Shown here: positions 31,623 through 41,891 of the stretch, in pieces
Layout of the letters: the number at the start of each line of letters is the position of its first letter
Position numbering within the stretch: position 1 is the first letter of the stretch
Source: an uncultured Chloracidobacterium sp.
Lineage (GTDB): Bacteria; Acidobacteriota; Blastocatellia; Chloracidobacteriales; Chloracidobacteriaceae
Direction: 5' to 3'
Assembly (NCBI GenBank): GCA_937966115.1
Contig: CALCKX010000083.1
Location: forward strand, 28,342-92,341
DNA: 64,000 bases
Notes under the pieces: generated by a model
Seen by the model: only the letters and a program-made list of their open reading frames with translations
Database searches by the model: none
Told to the model about the DNA's origin: nothing
Program-made: the position numbers and the translations under genes

Positions 31623-31774
31623 GCTGCGCCCGCAGGCGGGTTCACAGGCTGGCGTAATTTAGGCCGCGGCCCTGGGCCGGAGACGCGCGCGGTTAGCCAA
31701 GCCGCCGTGGCGCGCAGCCGGCGAAAAGGCGGCAAAGCGCTCGGCAGAAATGTGCGTTCGCGCACCAAAGGCCA

Positions 31775-31802
31775 TTGCAATCGCTGGGGCGCGGCCTATA
31801 AT
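31775..31802 (+). promoter_or_regulatory. Sigma70-like promoter upstream of sdh cluster
   Basis: TTGCAA - 16 bp - TATAAT, about 180 bp before sdhC. Confidence 0.55.
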
Positions 31803-31979
31803 CACGTCGGTTTTCCTCCGCCGGCGGACAGCATTTTGGCTAGGAAAGCGCCTGCTCTCGACGATGCGCCGCCGAGACTCGTCACCGTCTGAACCCTCCC
31901 AGGCCATCCTCCTTGCTCCTTGTGCGTTTGTGACGCGGGGTCCGCTTGGGAAGCGCGCTACCCGGTTTGCTGAGGTTTC

Positions 31980-32627
31980 ATGAGCATCGCCCTGAGTAAC
32001 CATTTCCTTGCCCGTCGGCTGCACTCGCTGAGCGGCGTCGTCCCGATCGGGGCTTTTCTGCTGGAGCATCTTTACACCAACTTCCACGCCGTGAACGGCC
32101 CGTCCGCCTTCAACGAGGCGGTCAAGGGCATTCAGGAGCTGCTGCCCGGCGCGCTGCTGCCGCTGGCTGAGTTGTTGCTGATCGGGCTGCCGATTGCCTT
32201 TCACGCCATTTACGGTCTCTATATCGCGTACACGTCAAAGAACAACGCCCTGAGCTACAGCTATGCGCGCAACTGGAACTATCTTCTCCAGCGCGTCACC
32301 GGCGTCATCCTGCTGCTTTTCATCACGGCGCACGTCCTGACGCTGCGCTTTGGCGTCGGCGGGATGGGGCTTGCCGTCGCTCACCACCCCGACCAAGCGT
32401 TTACCATCGTGCAGTATTGGCTGGCGCAGCCGATCTTCCTGGCGTTTTACGTGCTGGGCATTTTCTCGGCGGCCTTCCACCTCGCCAACGGGTTGTGGAC
32501 GTTCGCCATCGTCTGGGGCATTACGGTCAGCGCTCGGTCGCAGCAGGCGTTTTCCTACGCCTGCGCCGTCTTTGGCGCGGGGGTGTTCGCCGTTGGCGTG
32601 AGAGCCGCCTTCGCTTTCGTTCCATAG
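31980..32627 (+). CDS. sdhC: Succinate dehydrogenase cytochrome b subunit (b558 family)
   Basis: FLARRLHSLSGVVPIGAFLLEHLYTNFHAVNG; five hydrophobic helices; upstream of sdhA. Confidence 0.92.
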   Translation: MSIALSNHFLARRLHSLSGVVPIGAFLLEHLYTNFHAVNGPSAFNEAVKGIQELLPGALLPLAELLLIGLPIAFHAIYGLYIAYTSKNNALSYSYARNWNYLLQRVTGVILLLFITAHVLTLRFGVGGMGLAVAHHPDQAFTIVQYWLAQPIFLAFYVLGIFSAAFHLANGLWTFAIVWGITVSARSQQAFSYACAVFGAGVFAVGVRAAFAFVP

Positions 32628-32661
32628 GATTTTCCGCTTCCGCGAGTCAGAAGTATCATTC

Positions 32662-34440
32662 ATGAGCAACAAACCAAGCATCATTGTCGTTGGCGGCGGG
32701 CTGGCTGGATTGATGACCACCATCAAGGCCTGCGAGCTTGGCCATGTCGTCGATCTGTTTTCACTCGTTCCCGTCAAGCGGTCGCATTCGGTCTGCGCGC
32801 AGGGCGGCATCAATGGCGCCGTCAACACCAAAGGCGAAGGCGACTCGACCTATGAGCATTTCGATGACACGGTCTATGGCGGCGACTTCCTCGCCGAGCA
32901 GCCGCCGGTCAAGGCCATGTGCGATATGGCCCCGGACATCATCTACATGTTCGACCGCATGGGCGTTCCCTTTTCACGCACGGCCGAAGGTCTGATTGAC
33001 TTCCGCCGATTCGGCGGCACGAAGCACCACCGCACGGCCTTTGCCGGCGCGACCACAGGCCAGCAGCTCCTCTACGCGCTTGACGAGCAAGTTCGTCGCT
33101 ACGAGGCCGAGGGGAAGGTGCGCAAGTATGAAGGCTGGGAGTTCCTGTCCGGCGTGATGGACAATGGCCGCTGCTACGGCATTACGGCGATGAACCTGCA
33201 ATCGCTGGAGGTCAGGGCCTTCGCCGGCGCGGCCGTGGTCATGGCCACTGGCGGCATCGGGGCGATTTTCGGCAAGTCCACCAACTCGGTCATTTGCACC
33301 GGCAGCTCGCAGGGGGCGCTCTATCGCCAGGGCGTCAAGTATGCCAACGGGGAGTTCATTCAAGTGCATCCCACGGCCATCCCGGGCGAGGACAAGCTTC
33401 GGCTGATGTCGGAAAGCGCGCGCGGCGAAGGCGGTCGCGTCTGGGTGCCACGCTCGCCCAAGGATCAGCGCGCGCCGAAGGATATTCCGCCCTCGGAGCG
33501 GTGGTACTTCCTTGAGGAAAAGTATCCCGAATACGGCAATCTCGTCCCGCGCGACATCGCTACCCGCGAAATCTTCCAGGTCTGCCTCGATGGCTATGGC
33601 GTTGGCGGCAAGTTCCAAGTCTATCTGGATTTAACGCACATCCCCCGCGAGCAGCTCGACCGCAAGCTGGGCGGCATTCTTGAAATTTACGAGATGTTCG
33701 TGGGCGACGACCCGCGCGAGACGCCCATGCGCGTCTTCCCCGGCATGCACTACACCATGGGCGGGCTGTGGGTGGACTACGAGCAGCAAACCAATATCAC
33801 CGGCCTCTATGCCGTCGGCGAGTGCGATTACTCGATTCACGGGGCGAACCGACTGGGCGCGAACAGTCTGCTGTCGTGCGTCTATGCGGGCATCGTCGCC
33901 GGGCCGGCCGCGGTCAACTTCGCCAAGAACAACTCGGTCAAGGACCTCCATGACCCCATCTTCGAGCGCGAGCGGGCGCGCCAGGCCGCGCTCAACGAAG
34001 CGCTTAAAAACAAGCGCGGCGCGGAAAGCCCGCGCATTTTGCACGAGGAGCTGGGGCGCGTCATGACGGAGAACGTGACGGTCATTCGGTACAATGACCG
34101 TCTCCGCCAGACCGACGAGAAAATCCAGGAGCTGCTTGAGCGTTACGAGCGCATCAACCTGAACGAGCAAAACTACTGGGCGACGCAAGCCATCCCGCAT
34201 GCGCGCCAGTTGGAAAACATGCTTCATCTGGCGCGCGTCATCACGCTGGGCGCCCTCAATCGGGATGAATCGCGGGGCGCGCACTATAAGCCGGATTTCC
34301 CGGAGCGCGATGACGAGCGGTTTCTCAAAACTACAATGGCGACCTGGACGCCGGAAGGCCCGCAGTTGACCTACGAGGATGTCAACGTCAGCCTCATCAA
34401 GCCGCGCAAGCGGGATTACTCGAAGAAGAAAGCCGCCTAG
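32662..34440 (+). CDS. sdhA: Succinate dehydrogenase/fumarate reductase flavoprotein subunit
   Basis: IIVVGGGLAGLMTTIKACELG; HSVCAQGGINGAVNTKGEGDS; GANRLGANSLLSCVYAG. Confidence 0.96.
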   Translation: MSNKPSIIVVGGGLAGLMTTIKACELGHVVDLFSLVPVKRSHSVCAQGGINGAVNTKGEGDSTYEHFDDTVYGGDFLAEQPPVKAMCDMAPDIIYMFDRMGVPFSRTAEGLIDFRRFGGTKHHRTAFAGATTGQQLLYALDEQVRRYEAEGKVRKYEGWEFLSGVMDNGRCYGITAMNLQSLEVRAFAGAAVVMATGGIGAIFGKSTNSVICTGSSQGALYRQGVKYANGEFIQVHPTAIPGEDKLRLMSESARGEGGRVWVPRSPKDQRAPKDIPPSERWYFLEEKYPEYGNLVPRDIATREIFQVCLDGYGVGGKFQVYLDLTHIPREQLDRKLGGILEIYEMFVGDDPRETPMRVFPGMHYTMGGLWVDYEQQTNITGLYAVGECDYSIHGANRLGANSLLSCVYAGIVAGPAAVNFAKNNSVKDLHDPIFERERARQAALNEALKNKRGAESPRILHEELGRVMTENVTVIRYNDRLRQTDEKIQELLERYERINLNEQNYWATQAIPHARQLENMLHLARVITLGALNRDESRGAHYKPDFPERDDERFLKTTMATWTPEGPQLTYEDVNVSLIKPRKRDYSKKKAA

Positions 34441-34457
34441 GGTCGGCGCCGGACAAC

Positions 34458-35156
34458 ATGCTTTTGCCACGTATCGCCATAGGCTGCCTTCTCGTCGCGG
34501 GACTGGCCATCGCGGGGGGGCCGCCCCCAATGGTCAGGGCCGCCGCCGGCTTGCCTGGCAGGCAGGGGCGCGGGCAGCCAATCGCCGTCGCCTCTGTCGA
34601 GCGCATTCCGCCGGGGATGCAGAGCCTGCTCAAGGGCAAGCTCAAGCAGGGCTTCCGCTGGAGCGACCTCAATGGCGACAACTGGCTGATGCTGACGGAG
34701 ACCGGCGAATTCGCGCCGCCCGCTCGGAGACGAAAGTCGGAAGGGACGGACGATCTGCGTCAGGCGGAGCTTTACGCCTATCGCTTTGTCAGTGTCGGCG
34801 GCGCTTTTTCGCAGGCCTGGCGAGTGACCGACTTCGTGCGCGACTGCCCAGTGGACATCACGGCGGAGTTCATTCCCGCCGCCACCGAGGTGACTGATCT
34901 GGACGGCGATGGCTTTGCCGAGGCTTGGGTGATGTATCGGATCGCTTGTCGCGGCGATGTCAGTCCGGCGACCGTCAAAATCATCATGTACGAGAACAAT
35001 CAAAAGCACGCGCTGCGCGGCAACGCCCGCGTCGCGCTGCCGGACTTCGCCGAAGGCGGCGACTATCAGCCGGATGCCGCGCTGCGCGCCAACCGAGCGT
35101 TTCTTCAGCATGCCGAGCGCAAGTGGAGGCGGTTTTGCCAGGAAACGTTCCAGTGA
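34458..35156 (+). CDS. Hypothetical secreted protein located between sdhA and sdhB
   Basis: Signal-like N-terminus MLLPRIAIGCLLVAGLAIAGG; FRWSDLNGDNWLMLTETGEF ... TEVTDLDGDGFAEAWVMYRIACRGDVSPATVKIIMYEN reminiscent of M949_RS01915-type proteins. Confidence 0.7.
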   Translation: MLLPRIAIGCLLVAGLAIAGGPPPMVRAAAGLPGRQGRGQPIAVASVERIPPGMQSLLKGKLKQGFRWSDLNGDNWLMLTETGEFAPPARRRKSEGTDDLRQAELYAYRFVSVGGAFSQAWRVTDFVRDCPVDITAEFIPAATEVTDLDGDGFAEAWVMYRIACRGDVSPATVKIIMYENNQKHALRGNARVALPDFAEGGDYQPDAALRANRAFLQHAERKWRRFCQETFQ

Positions 35157-35233
35157 GCTGAGCTTGCGCGCCCGGCCATCGCTCAAGCGTCAAGATATAG
35201 CCCGATGTCGCCCCCCCGAATGGAGATAGCTCA

Positions 35234-35986
35234 ATGACCCGTGAAAAAATCGTCCTCAAAATCAAGCGCAAAGACGCGCCGGACCAGCCAGCGCGGTGGG
35301 AGGAGTTCGCGATTCCGTACCGCCCGAACATGAACATCATCAGTTGTCTGATGGAAGTGCAAAAAGCGCCCGTCACCGCATCCGGGCAGGCGACGACGCC
35401 GGTGGTGTGGGAGTGCTGCTGTCTGGAGCATGTCTGCGGCGCTTGCTCGATGCTCATCAATGGCAAGGCCCGTCAGTCGTGCAGCACGCTCGTGGACAAG
35501 CTCGAGGATGGCCCCATCGTGCTTGAGCCGCTGACCAAGTTTCCAGTCATCCGCGACCTGCAGGTTGACCGCTCGCGCTTGTTCAATGACCTCAAAAAGG
35601 TCAAGGCCTGGATCCCAGTGGATGGCACCTATGCCATGGGGCCGGGGCCGCGGCTTGACCAGAAAACCACGGAGATCCGCTATAAGCTTTCCACGTGCAT
35701 GTCGTGCGCGGTCTGCATGGAGGTGTGTCCGCAGTACAATGAGCGCTCGGCGTTCATCGGCCCCTCGGTGCTCAACCAAGTCCGCCTGATGAATTTGCAC
35801 CCGACTGGGAAGCTCAACCGCGACGAGCGCTTGGAAGCCATCATGGGCGATGGGGGGATCACCGATTGCGGCAATGCCCAGAACTGTGTCAAGGCCTGCC
35901 CGAAGAACATTCCGCTGACTGAATCCATTGCCGATCTGGGACGGCAAGCGACCATTCACGGCTTGTTCGGCTGGCTGATGCCCTAG
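35234..35986 (+). CDS. sdhB: Succinate dehydrogenase iron-sulfur subunit
   Basis: WECCCLEHVCGACSMLINGKARQSC; CMSCAVCMEVCPQYN; CVKACPKNIPLTESI. Confidence 0.95.
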   Translation: MTREKIVLKIKRKDAPDQPARWEEFAIPYRPNMNIISCLMEVQKAPVTASGQATTPVVWECCCLEHVCGACSMLINGKARQSCSTLVDKLEDGPIVLEPLTKFPVIRDLQVDRSRLFNDLKKVKAWIPVDGTYAMGPGPRLDQKTTEIRYKLSTCMSCAVCMEVCPQYNERSAFIGPSVLNQVRLMNLHPTGKLNRDERLEAIMGDGGITDCGNAQNCVKACPKNIPLTESIADLGRQATIHGLFGWLMP

Positions 35987-36006
35987 GGGAGGCGCGTTGG
36001 AGCTGT

Positions 36007-36333
36007 ATGCTGGAAATTCAGCAAATCACGGCGACTGAGTTAGCCGAGCGGCTCGCGGCGGGCGCTCCTGTCAACCTGCTCGACGTGCGCGAGTCTTGGG
36101 AACACGACTTCAACCGCATTCCCGGCGGGCAGCTCCGCCCGATGAGCGAAATGCCGGATTGGGCGATGAAGCTCGATCCGACTCAAGAGTACGTCATCTA
36201 TTGTCACCACGGGGTGCGGAGCCTGCATGCCTGCGCCTATCTGCGCGGCAAGGGCTTCGCCCGGCTGGTCAACCTCGCGGGCGGCATTGACGCCTGGTCG
36301 CGCGAGGTTGACCCGACTGTTCCGCTCTACTGA
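36007..36333 (+). CDS. Rhodanese-like domain protein
   Basis: ERLAAGAPVNLLDVRESWEHDFNRIPGGQLRPM; YCHHGVRSLHACAYLRGKGFARLVNLAGGIDAWS. Confidence 0.93.
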   Translation: MLEIQQITATELAERLAAGAPVNLLDVRESWEHDFNRIPGGQLRPMSEMPDWAMKLDPTQEYVIYCHHGVRSLHACAYLRGKGFARLVNLAGGIDAWSREVDPTVPLY

Positions 36334-36395
36334 GCCGTCCGCTCGGCTGACGGCTTCGCTGACGGAAGCCCCAAGCTGCGCGGCTCTCCAAGAGG

Positions 36396-37265
36396 CTAAT
36401 CAGAAGCGCCGGCGGCAGCGCTCGCTTGCCCCAGCGCCATCTGGATGCCCTGCGTGAGCGATTCGCGCAGACGCTGATATTCCGTCCAGGAGCGCCCCGC
36501 GATGAGGCCGCCGTCCACGACGAGCGCATGGCCGGTGACGAATCTGGCGTCATCGCTCGCCAGCCAAAGCGCAGCCTGGGCGATGTCCGCGGGTTGTCCG
36601 GCCTGGCGCAGCGGCTGGGCGTTGACTTGCAGGGGCGCCATCAGCGGCGCGAGCGCGCGGGCGGCTTCCGGCGGCAGCCCGAAAGCGTTGCCGAAAATGC
36701 CGGTGGCGATGAAGCCCGGGCAGACGCAGTTGACGCGAATGCCTTCTTCCGCCAGCTCCATGGCGACCGAATGGGTCAGGTGAATGACCGCCGCCTTGCA
36801 GGCGCTGTAGATGTGCGGCGCATGCCCGGCGCGCAGCCCGGCGACGCTGGCGGTGCTGACGATGCTGCCGGCGCGCCGCGGGAGCATGACGCGGGCCGCG
36901 TGCTTCAGGCCTAGAAAGACGCTGCGCAGGAGCAAGTCCACCGTGCGGTCAAATCCTTCGGTCGGGGTTTCGGCGATGGGCGCGGAGACGCCCTGCGCGC
37001 CGGCGTTGTTGAACATGACATCGAGCGCGCCAAAGCGAGCGACGGCGAAATCGGCGAGCGCCGCGATGTCGCTCTCCCGCGTGACATCGGCCCGCTGATA
37101 GGCGGCGCGCTCGCCAAGCTCCGCGGCAATGCTCGCGCCGCGCTCATCCTGGATGTCGCTGAGCAGGACTGCCGCGCCTTCGGCATGGAAAAGCCGCGCC
37201 GTCGCCTCGCCAATTCCGCTGGCCGCCCCGGTGACGACAGCTACCTTGCCATCGAGTTTCCCCAT
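36396..37265 (-). CDS. Short-chain dehydrogenase/reductase (SDR)
   Basis: KVAVVTGAASGIGEATARLF; NNAGAQG; YSACKAAVIHLT; DVMF. Confidence 0.94.
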   Translation of the reverse strand: MGKLDGKVAVVTGAASGIGEATARLFHAEGAAVLLSDIQDERGASIAAELGERAAYQRADVTRESDIAALADFAVARFGALDVMFNNAGAQGVSAPIAETPTEGFDRTVDLLLRSVFLGLKHAARVMLPRRAGSIVSTASVAGLRAGHAPHIYSACKAAVIHLTHSVAMELAEEGIRVNCVCPGFIATGIFGNAFGLPPEAARALAPLMAPLQVNAQPLRQAGQPADIAQAALWLASDDARFVTGHALVVDGGLIAGRSWTEYQRLRESLTQGIQMALGQASAAAGASD

Positions 37266-37298
37266 GATGCTGCTCCGTGATGCTTGGAATAGCGGCGA

Positions 37299-37595
37299 CT
37301 ACCCGCCGAAAAATCGCTTGACGCGCTCCCACAAGGAGGGCTTGGGAATGTCGAAGGGTTGATTGAATTCGGGGATCGCCGCCGGCTCTTGGCGACTCTC
37401 CGGCGAACGAGATTCGCGCAGGTTGCGGAGGCGTTCGGCCATTGGCGTCGTCAGATCGGGCGGCGCGGCGGACTCGTCCGGCGGGGGCGGCGGTGGAGCC
37501 GCGCCAGGGCGGTTTGAGCGCTTCGTCTCGCCCGAGGCCGGCCGCCGCGCATTGCCGCTGCGCAAGCGCGATGGGCTTGTATCTTCCAGGTCCAT
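37299..37595 (-). CDS. Small hypothetical protein, Pro/Arg-rich
   Basis: Start at MDLEDTSPSRLRSGNARRPASG; no recognised domain. Confidence 0.5.
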   Translation of the reverse strand: MDLEDTSPSRLRSGNARRPASGETKRSNRPGAAPPPPPPDESAAPPDLTTPMAERLRNLRESRSPESRQEPAAIPEFNQPFDIPKPSLWERVKRFFGG

Positions 37596-37630
37596 AGCGT
37601 GAGCCTCCTCCACAGGGCGAAGCGAAGTGA

Positions 37631-38599
37631 TCACTGATCCAGCGCGATTCGCGGATCGAGCAGCCGATAGAGCAAGTCCGTCAGCGTATTGACAGTGACA
37701 TAGGTCAGCGCAATCGCCAACAGATTCGCCTGAACCTGGTTGTACTCCCGCTCGTTGATGGCGCGCACGGTGAGGTCGCCCACGCCCGGCATCGAGAAAA
37801 TGGTTTCGGTCACGATGGCGCCGGTGAGAATGATCCCAAACTGTAGGCCGATGATGGTCACGACGGGAATCAGGCTGTTTTTGAGAACGTGCTTGAATAG
37901 GACGACGCGCTCAGGCAGCCCCTTGGCGCGCGCTGCGCGGACGTAGTCTTCGCCCAGCTCCTCGATGACGCTGGAGCGCACCAGGCGCGTCAAAATGGCG
38001 GCCATGGCAAGCCCGAGCGTCGCGGCCGGCAGAATGAAATGCTCGAAGCCATCGCTGCCCGAAACCGGCAGCCAGTCGAGATGCACGGCGAAGACTAGGA
38101 TGGCCAGCGGCCCGACCACAAAGTTGGGGAGCGCTATCCCGCCCAGCGAAATCACCGAAATGGCGGTATCCAGCCAGCTCCCGCGCGACACGGCGGCGGC
38201 AATGCCCAGCGGCAGCGCCACCGCGACCGCCACGAGGATGGACGCGCCGGCGAGCTTGAGCGTCGTGGGATAGCGTTTCATCAACTCTTTCATGACGTTT
38301 TTGCCGCCGAAGGTCTCGCCCAGGTCGCCGCGCAGGAGGCCGCGATGCTTGTCGGCCCCATCCGGCGCAGCGGCGCCGAGCCACAGGCGGACATACTGTC
38401 GCCAGAGCGGCAAGTCGAGACCGTGCTTGTGGCGCAGGGCTTGAATATCCTCCGGGCGGGCGCTGTCGCCAAGATACATCGTTACCGGGTCGCCCGGCAC
38501 GAGGTGAATCAGCAGAAACACCAGCGTCACCACGGCCCACATCACCGGGATGACCATCGCCATCCGCTTGAGAAAGGAAAAAAGAAGCGCGGCGACCAT
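37631..38599 (-). CDS. ABC transporter permease, DppB/OppB family
   Basis: VMWAVVTLVFLLIHLVPGDPV; VLFKHVLKNSLIPVVTIIGLQFGIILTGAIVTETIFSMPGVGDLTVRAINEREY. Confidence 0.94.
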   Translation of the reverse strand: MVAALLFSFLKRMAMVIPVMWAVVTLVFLLIHLVPGDPVTMYLGDSARPEDIQALRHKHGLDLPLWRQYVRLWLGAAAPDGADKHRGLLRGDLGETFGGKNVMKELMKRYPTTLKLAGASILVAVAVALPLGIAAAVSRGSWLDTAISVISLGGIALPNFVVGPLAILVFAVHLDWLPVSGSDGFEHFILPAATLGLAMAAILTRLVRSSVIEELGEDYVRAARAKGLPERVVLFKHVLKNSLIPVVTIIGLQFGIILTGAIVTETIFSMPGVGDLTVRAINEREYNQVQANLLAIALTYVTVNTLTDLLYRLLDPRIALDQ

Positions 38600-38662
38600 G
38601 ACGTTACGCTGCGATGGCGAGGCGGCCAGCGCGGCTAGGCGGAAAAGCTGGCGGAGCCTGCC

Positions 38663-39193
38663 TCAGTTGAGGCGGCACTGAAGCTGACGAATGGCCTTTT
38701 TAGCGGCGGCGTAGTTGGGGTTGTATTCCAGCGCCGTCGTGTATTCCCGCATCGCGTCCAGCCAGCGCCCCTGAAACTCGAGCACGCGCCCGTAGTTGAA
38801 ATGCGGGTAAAAATAGCACTCGTAGCGCTTGGCTTTCATGGCGCGCTTGAGCCACAGCGCCGACGAGAGCGGATCGTCGCGCTCGATGAAGTACGCCCCA
38901 ATGTCGTTGTAGGGGTTGCCAAAATCCGGGTCGATCTCGATTGCCCGCAGGCATTCGGCGATCGCTCGATCCAGGTCGCCGAGAAAGCTATAGGTCCAGC
39001 CGAGAAAGGTATGCGCCTCGGCGGTCGGGTGAAGCGCAATCGAGCGCTGGTAGAGAAGAATGGCTTCGTCAAGCTTGCCTTCCATCTGTCGCTGATAAGC
39101 CGTCTGAAAGTAGCTCGCGGCTTCACGCTCGGCCAGGTTATCCGTGGCGTCGAGATGCTCAAAGTTATCGCGCGCGTCGTTCATAGCGTTCAT
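38663..39193 (-). CDS. TPR-repeat protein
   Basis: YFQTAYQRQMEGKLDEAILLYQRSIALHPTAEAHTFLGWTYSFLGDLDRAIAECLRAIEIDPDFGNPYNDIGAYF. Confidence 0.9.
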   Translation of the reverse strand: MNAMNDARDNFEHLDATDNLAEREAASYFQTAYQRQMEGKLDEAILLYQRSIALHPTAEAHTFLGWTYSFLGDLDRAIAECLRAIEIDPDFGNPYNDIGAYFIERDDPLSSALWLKRAMKAKRYECYFYPHFNYGRVLEFQGRWLDAMREYTTALEYNPNYAAAKKAIRQLQCRLN

Positions 39194-40046
39194 CCTCGCG
39201 GGAGAGCTGAAGTCGTTGCCGATTCCTGCGTTGTCGTTTTGTCATAAGGGCGGCCGCCGCTTCAACGGCCAAGATGTCCTCCTCGCTCAGCCGCTCCAAC
39301 AATCGCAGGAAAACCTGGGCTGTCGCAAGCGCGTCTCCCGACGCTCGGTGGCGGGCCGGGTTGGCGATGCGGAAATAGGCCGCGACGCTATCTAGTCGGT
39401 AGCTGTCCAGGCCGGGGACAAGGCGGCGCGAGAGCTGAACCGTGCACAGCGTCGGAGCGGTCCATACGAAGCTTTCATCGGCGCGCGTCAGCTCGGCGGT
39501 CAGGAATCGGCGGTCGAAGCTCGCGTTGTGGGCGACCACGACGGCGTTGCCGAGCCAGCGGCGAAGCTCCGGCGCGATGGCGCGAAAGGGCGGGGCGTCG
39601 GCGACCAGGGCGTCGCTGATGCCGGTCAGGGCCGTGATGAGCGGCGGGATCGGCTCGCCGGGGTTCACCAGACTCGTGAAAGTCTCGGTGATCCGCGACC
39701 GCTCGATGATGACGCAGGCGACTTCGGCGATGCGTCCCTGCCGCGCGTTGCGCCCGGTGGTTTCCACGTCCACGACGGCAAACCGAGCCTCGGCCAGCGG
39801 CTGGGATGGCGCAGACGCCGCCGGCGAGGGCGCCTGCCAGCGGAGGCAGTTGTCATCGCCAAGCGCGGCTTCCGGTATGTGCGCGAGAAGCGGCAGCAGG
39901 ATCCGCCGGGCAAGTTCCGGCGAGGTCTGGGGAGCTTTGAGCAAATCGCGCGCAAGGGCGGCGAGCGGGACGGGCCCGCGCGCCGCCGCGAGCCGCGCGC
40001 GCAGCTTTTTCAACAAGGCGGGCGCGCCGGGCGTGTCTTCGCGCAT
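39165..40046 (-). CDS. DEDD-family 3'-5' exonuclease (DNA Pol III epsilon-like)
   Basis: FAVVDVETTGRNARQGRIAEVACVIIE; PFRAIAPELRRWLGNAVVVAHNASFDRRFL; HRASGDALAT. Confidence 0.92.
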   Translation of the reverse strand: MREDTPGAPALLKKLRARLAAARGPVPLAALARDLLKAPQTSPELARRILLPLLAHIPEAALGDDNCLRWQAPSPAASAPSQPLAEARFAVVDVETTGRNARQGRIAEVACVIIERSRITETFTSLVNPGEPIPPLITALTGISDALVADAPPFRAIAPELRRWLGNAVVVAHNASFDRRFLTAELTRADESFVWTAPTLCTVQLSRRLVPGLDSYRLDSVAAYFRIANPARHRASGDALATAQVFLRLLERLSEEDILAVEAAAALMTKRQRRNRQRLQLSREDERYERRAR

Positions 40047-40131
40047 AGGAGCGTGCAGTGTCCGCCGGCGCGTCTTGCCGGAGGCGGGCTAAAAAATCCT
40101 CGCGCCGGAAATGAAGCCGAGAAGGCGCGAT

Positions 40132-41721
40132 CTAGAACACGACGGTTTCCTGATATTCGCCGAAGACGCGCCGCAGCCGGTCGGAAATCTCGCCGACCGT
40201 GGCGTAGCTCTCGACGGCGGCGAGGATGCGCGGCATCAGGTTATCCGCGCCGCGCGCTGCCTCCTCAAGCGCGTCGAGCGCCGCCGCGCAGGCGGCCGCG
40301 TCGCGGCGCCCGCGCAGGGCGCGCAGTCGCTCGACCTGCGCCCGCTCGATTTCCGGGTCAATGCGCTGAATGGGGATCGGATGCTCTTCGGCAACCTGGA
40401 AGCGGTTGACGCCGACGACCACCGCCTCGTTGCGCTCGACGGCGCGCTGGTAATCAAACGCGGCCTGTTGAATCTCGCGCTGCGGAAAGCCCTGCTCGAT
40501 GGCCGTCAGCATGCCGCCCAGCGCGTCAATCTTTTCAATATAAACGCCGGCGCGTCGCTCAAGCTCATCCGTCAAGGCTTCAATGAGGTGCGCGCCGCCC
40601 AGCGGGTCGGCGACATCGGCGACGCCCGACTCATAAGCGATGACTTGCTGCGTCCGCAGCGCGATGCGGGCCGATTCCTCGGTTGGCAGCCCCAGCGCTT
40701 CGTCCTTACCATTGGTATGGAGCGATTGCGTGCCGCCCATCACGGCGGCCAGCGCCTGGATGGCGGTGCGAACGACGTTCACCTCCGGCTGCTGCGCCGT
40801 CAGCGTGCTGCCGGCCGTTTGCGTGTGGAAGCGCAGCTGCCACGCCTTGGGGCTTGTCGCCCCGAACCGCTCGCGCATCAGCTTGGCCCACATGCGCCGG
40901 GCGGCGCGAAACTTGGCGACTTCCTCGAATAGGTTGTTATGCGCGTTGAAGAAAAACGACAGGCGCGGCCCGAACGCGTTGACATCGAGGCCCGCGCCAA
41001 TGGCGGCTTCGACGTAGGCTATCCCATCGGCGAGCGTAAAGGCGATTTCCTGCGCGGCCGTCGCCCCGGCTTCGCGGATGTGGTAGCCCGAAATCGAAAT
41101 CGTGTTCCAGTTGGGGACTGCGCGGGCGCAGTAGGCGAATAAGTCGGTGATGAGCCGCAGCGAGGGGCGGGGCGGATAAATGTATGTCCCGCGCGCGATA
41201 TATTCCTTGAGGATGTCGTTTTGCACCGTGCCGTTGAGCTTGTCCGGCGGGACGCCTTGCCGCCGGCCGACCGCGATGTAAAGCGCCAGCAGGATCGGGG
41301 CGGTGGCGTTGATCGTCATCGAGGTCGAGACCTGGTCGAGCGGGATGCCGTCAAACAGCGTCGCCATGTCGTCGAGCGAGTCAATCGCCACGCCGACTTT
41401 GCCGACTTCGCCCATCGCCAGGGGCGAGTCGGAATCCAGGCCAATCTGCGTCGGAAGATCGAAGGCGACGCTCAGGCCCGTCGTCCCCTGCGAGAGCAAG
41501 TACCGATAGCGCGCATTGGATTCGGCCGCCGTGGCGAAGCCGGCGTACTGGCGCATGGTCCAGAGCTTGGCGCGGTACATCGTGGCATGAATGCCGCGCG
41601 TGAAGGGGTATTCCCCCGGTCGCTCGTCCGCGACAGCGGGCGCGTCGCTCGCCGTGTAACTTGGCTTCAGCTCGATGCCGGAAGAGGTGAGCCGCTTGGT
41701 TTCCGCTTTTTTGGATGACAT
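40132..41721 (-). CDS. Methylmalonyl-CoA mutase large (catalytic) subunit, without B12-binding domain
   Basis: [62 protein letters not shown]; starts at MSSKKAETK; no DxHxxG region at C-terminus. Confidence 0.93.
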   Translation of the reverse strand: MSSKKAETKRLTSSGIELKPSYTASDAPAVADERPGEYPFTRGIHATMYRAKLWTMRQYAGFATAAESNARYRYLLSQGTTGLSVAFDLPTQIGLDSDSPLAMGEVGKVGVAIDSLDDMATLFDGIPLDQVSTSMTINATAPILLALYIAVGRRQGVPPDKLNGTVQNDILKEYIARGTYIYPPRPSLRLITDLFAYCARAVPNWNTISISGYHIREAGATAAQEIAFTLADGIAYVEAAIGAGLDVNAFGPRLSFFFNAHNNLFEEVAKFRAARRMWAKLMRERFGATSPKAWQLRFHTQTAGSTLTAQQPEVNVVRTAIQALAAVMGGTQSLHTNGKDEALGLPTEESARIALRTQQVIAYESGVADVADPLGGAHLIEALTDELERRAGVYIEKIDALGGMLTAIEQGFPQREIQQAAFDYQRAVERNEAVVVGVNRFQVAEEHPIPIQRIDPEIERAQVERLRALRGRRDAAACAAALDALEEAARGADNLMPRILAAVESYATVGEISDRLRRVFGEYQETVVF

Positions 41722-41891
41722 GGCTTTGAATGACCTGGCGCCGCGATGAAGATGCGCGAGATGGAAGCCGGTGAAATGCGCGCGCCGACGATGGCGCGTG
41801 GCAAGATGATAGTTTGTTGGGGGCGCGTTTGCTACATTGTCGTCCTGAGCCGCCATCGTCTTCGCCGCCTTGCTCGCTCTGAGGTTTCGGT

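Noticed and set aside
31623-31979. Possible small ORFs in the sdhC leader
   Set aside because: Short, overlapping, no RBS or family signal; more likely promoter and 5' UTR.
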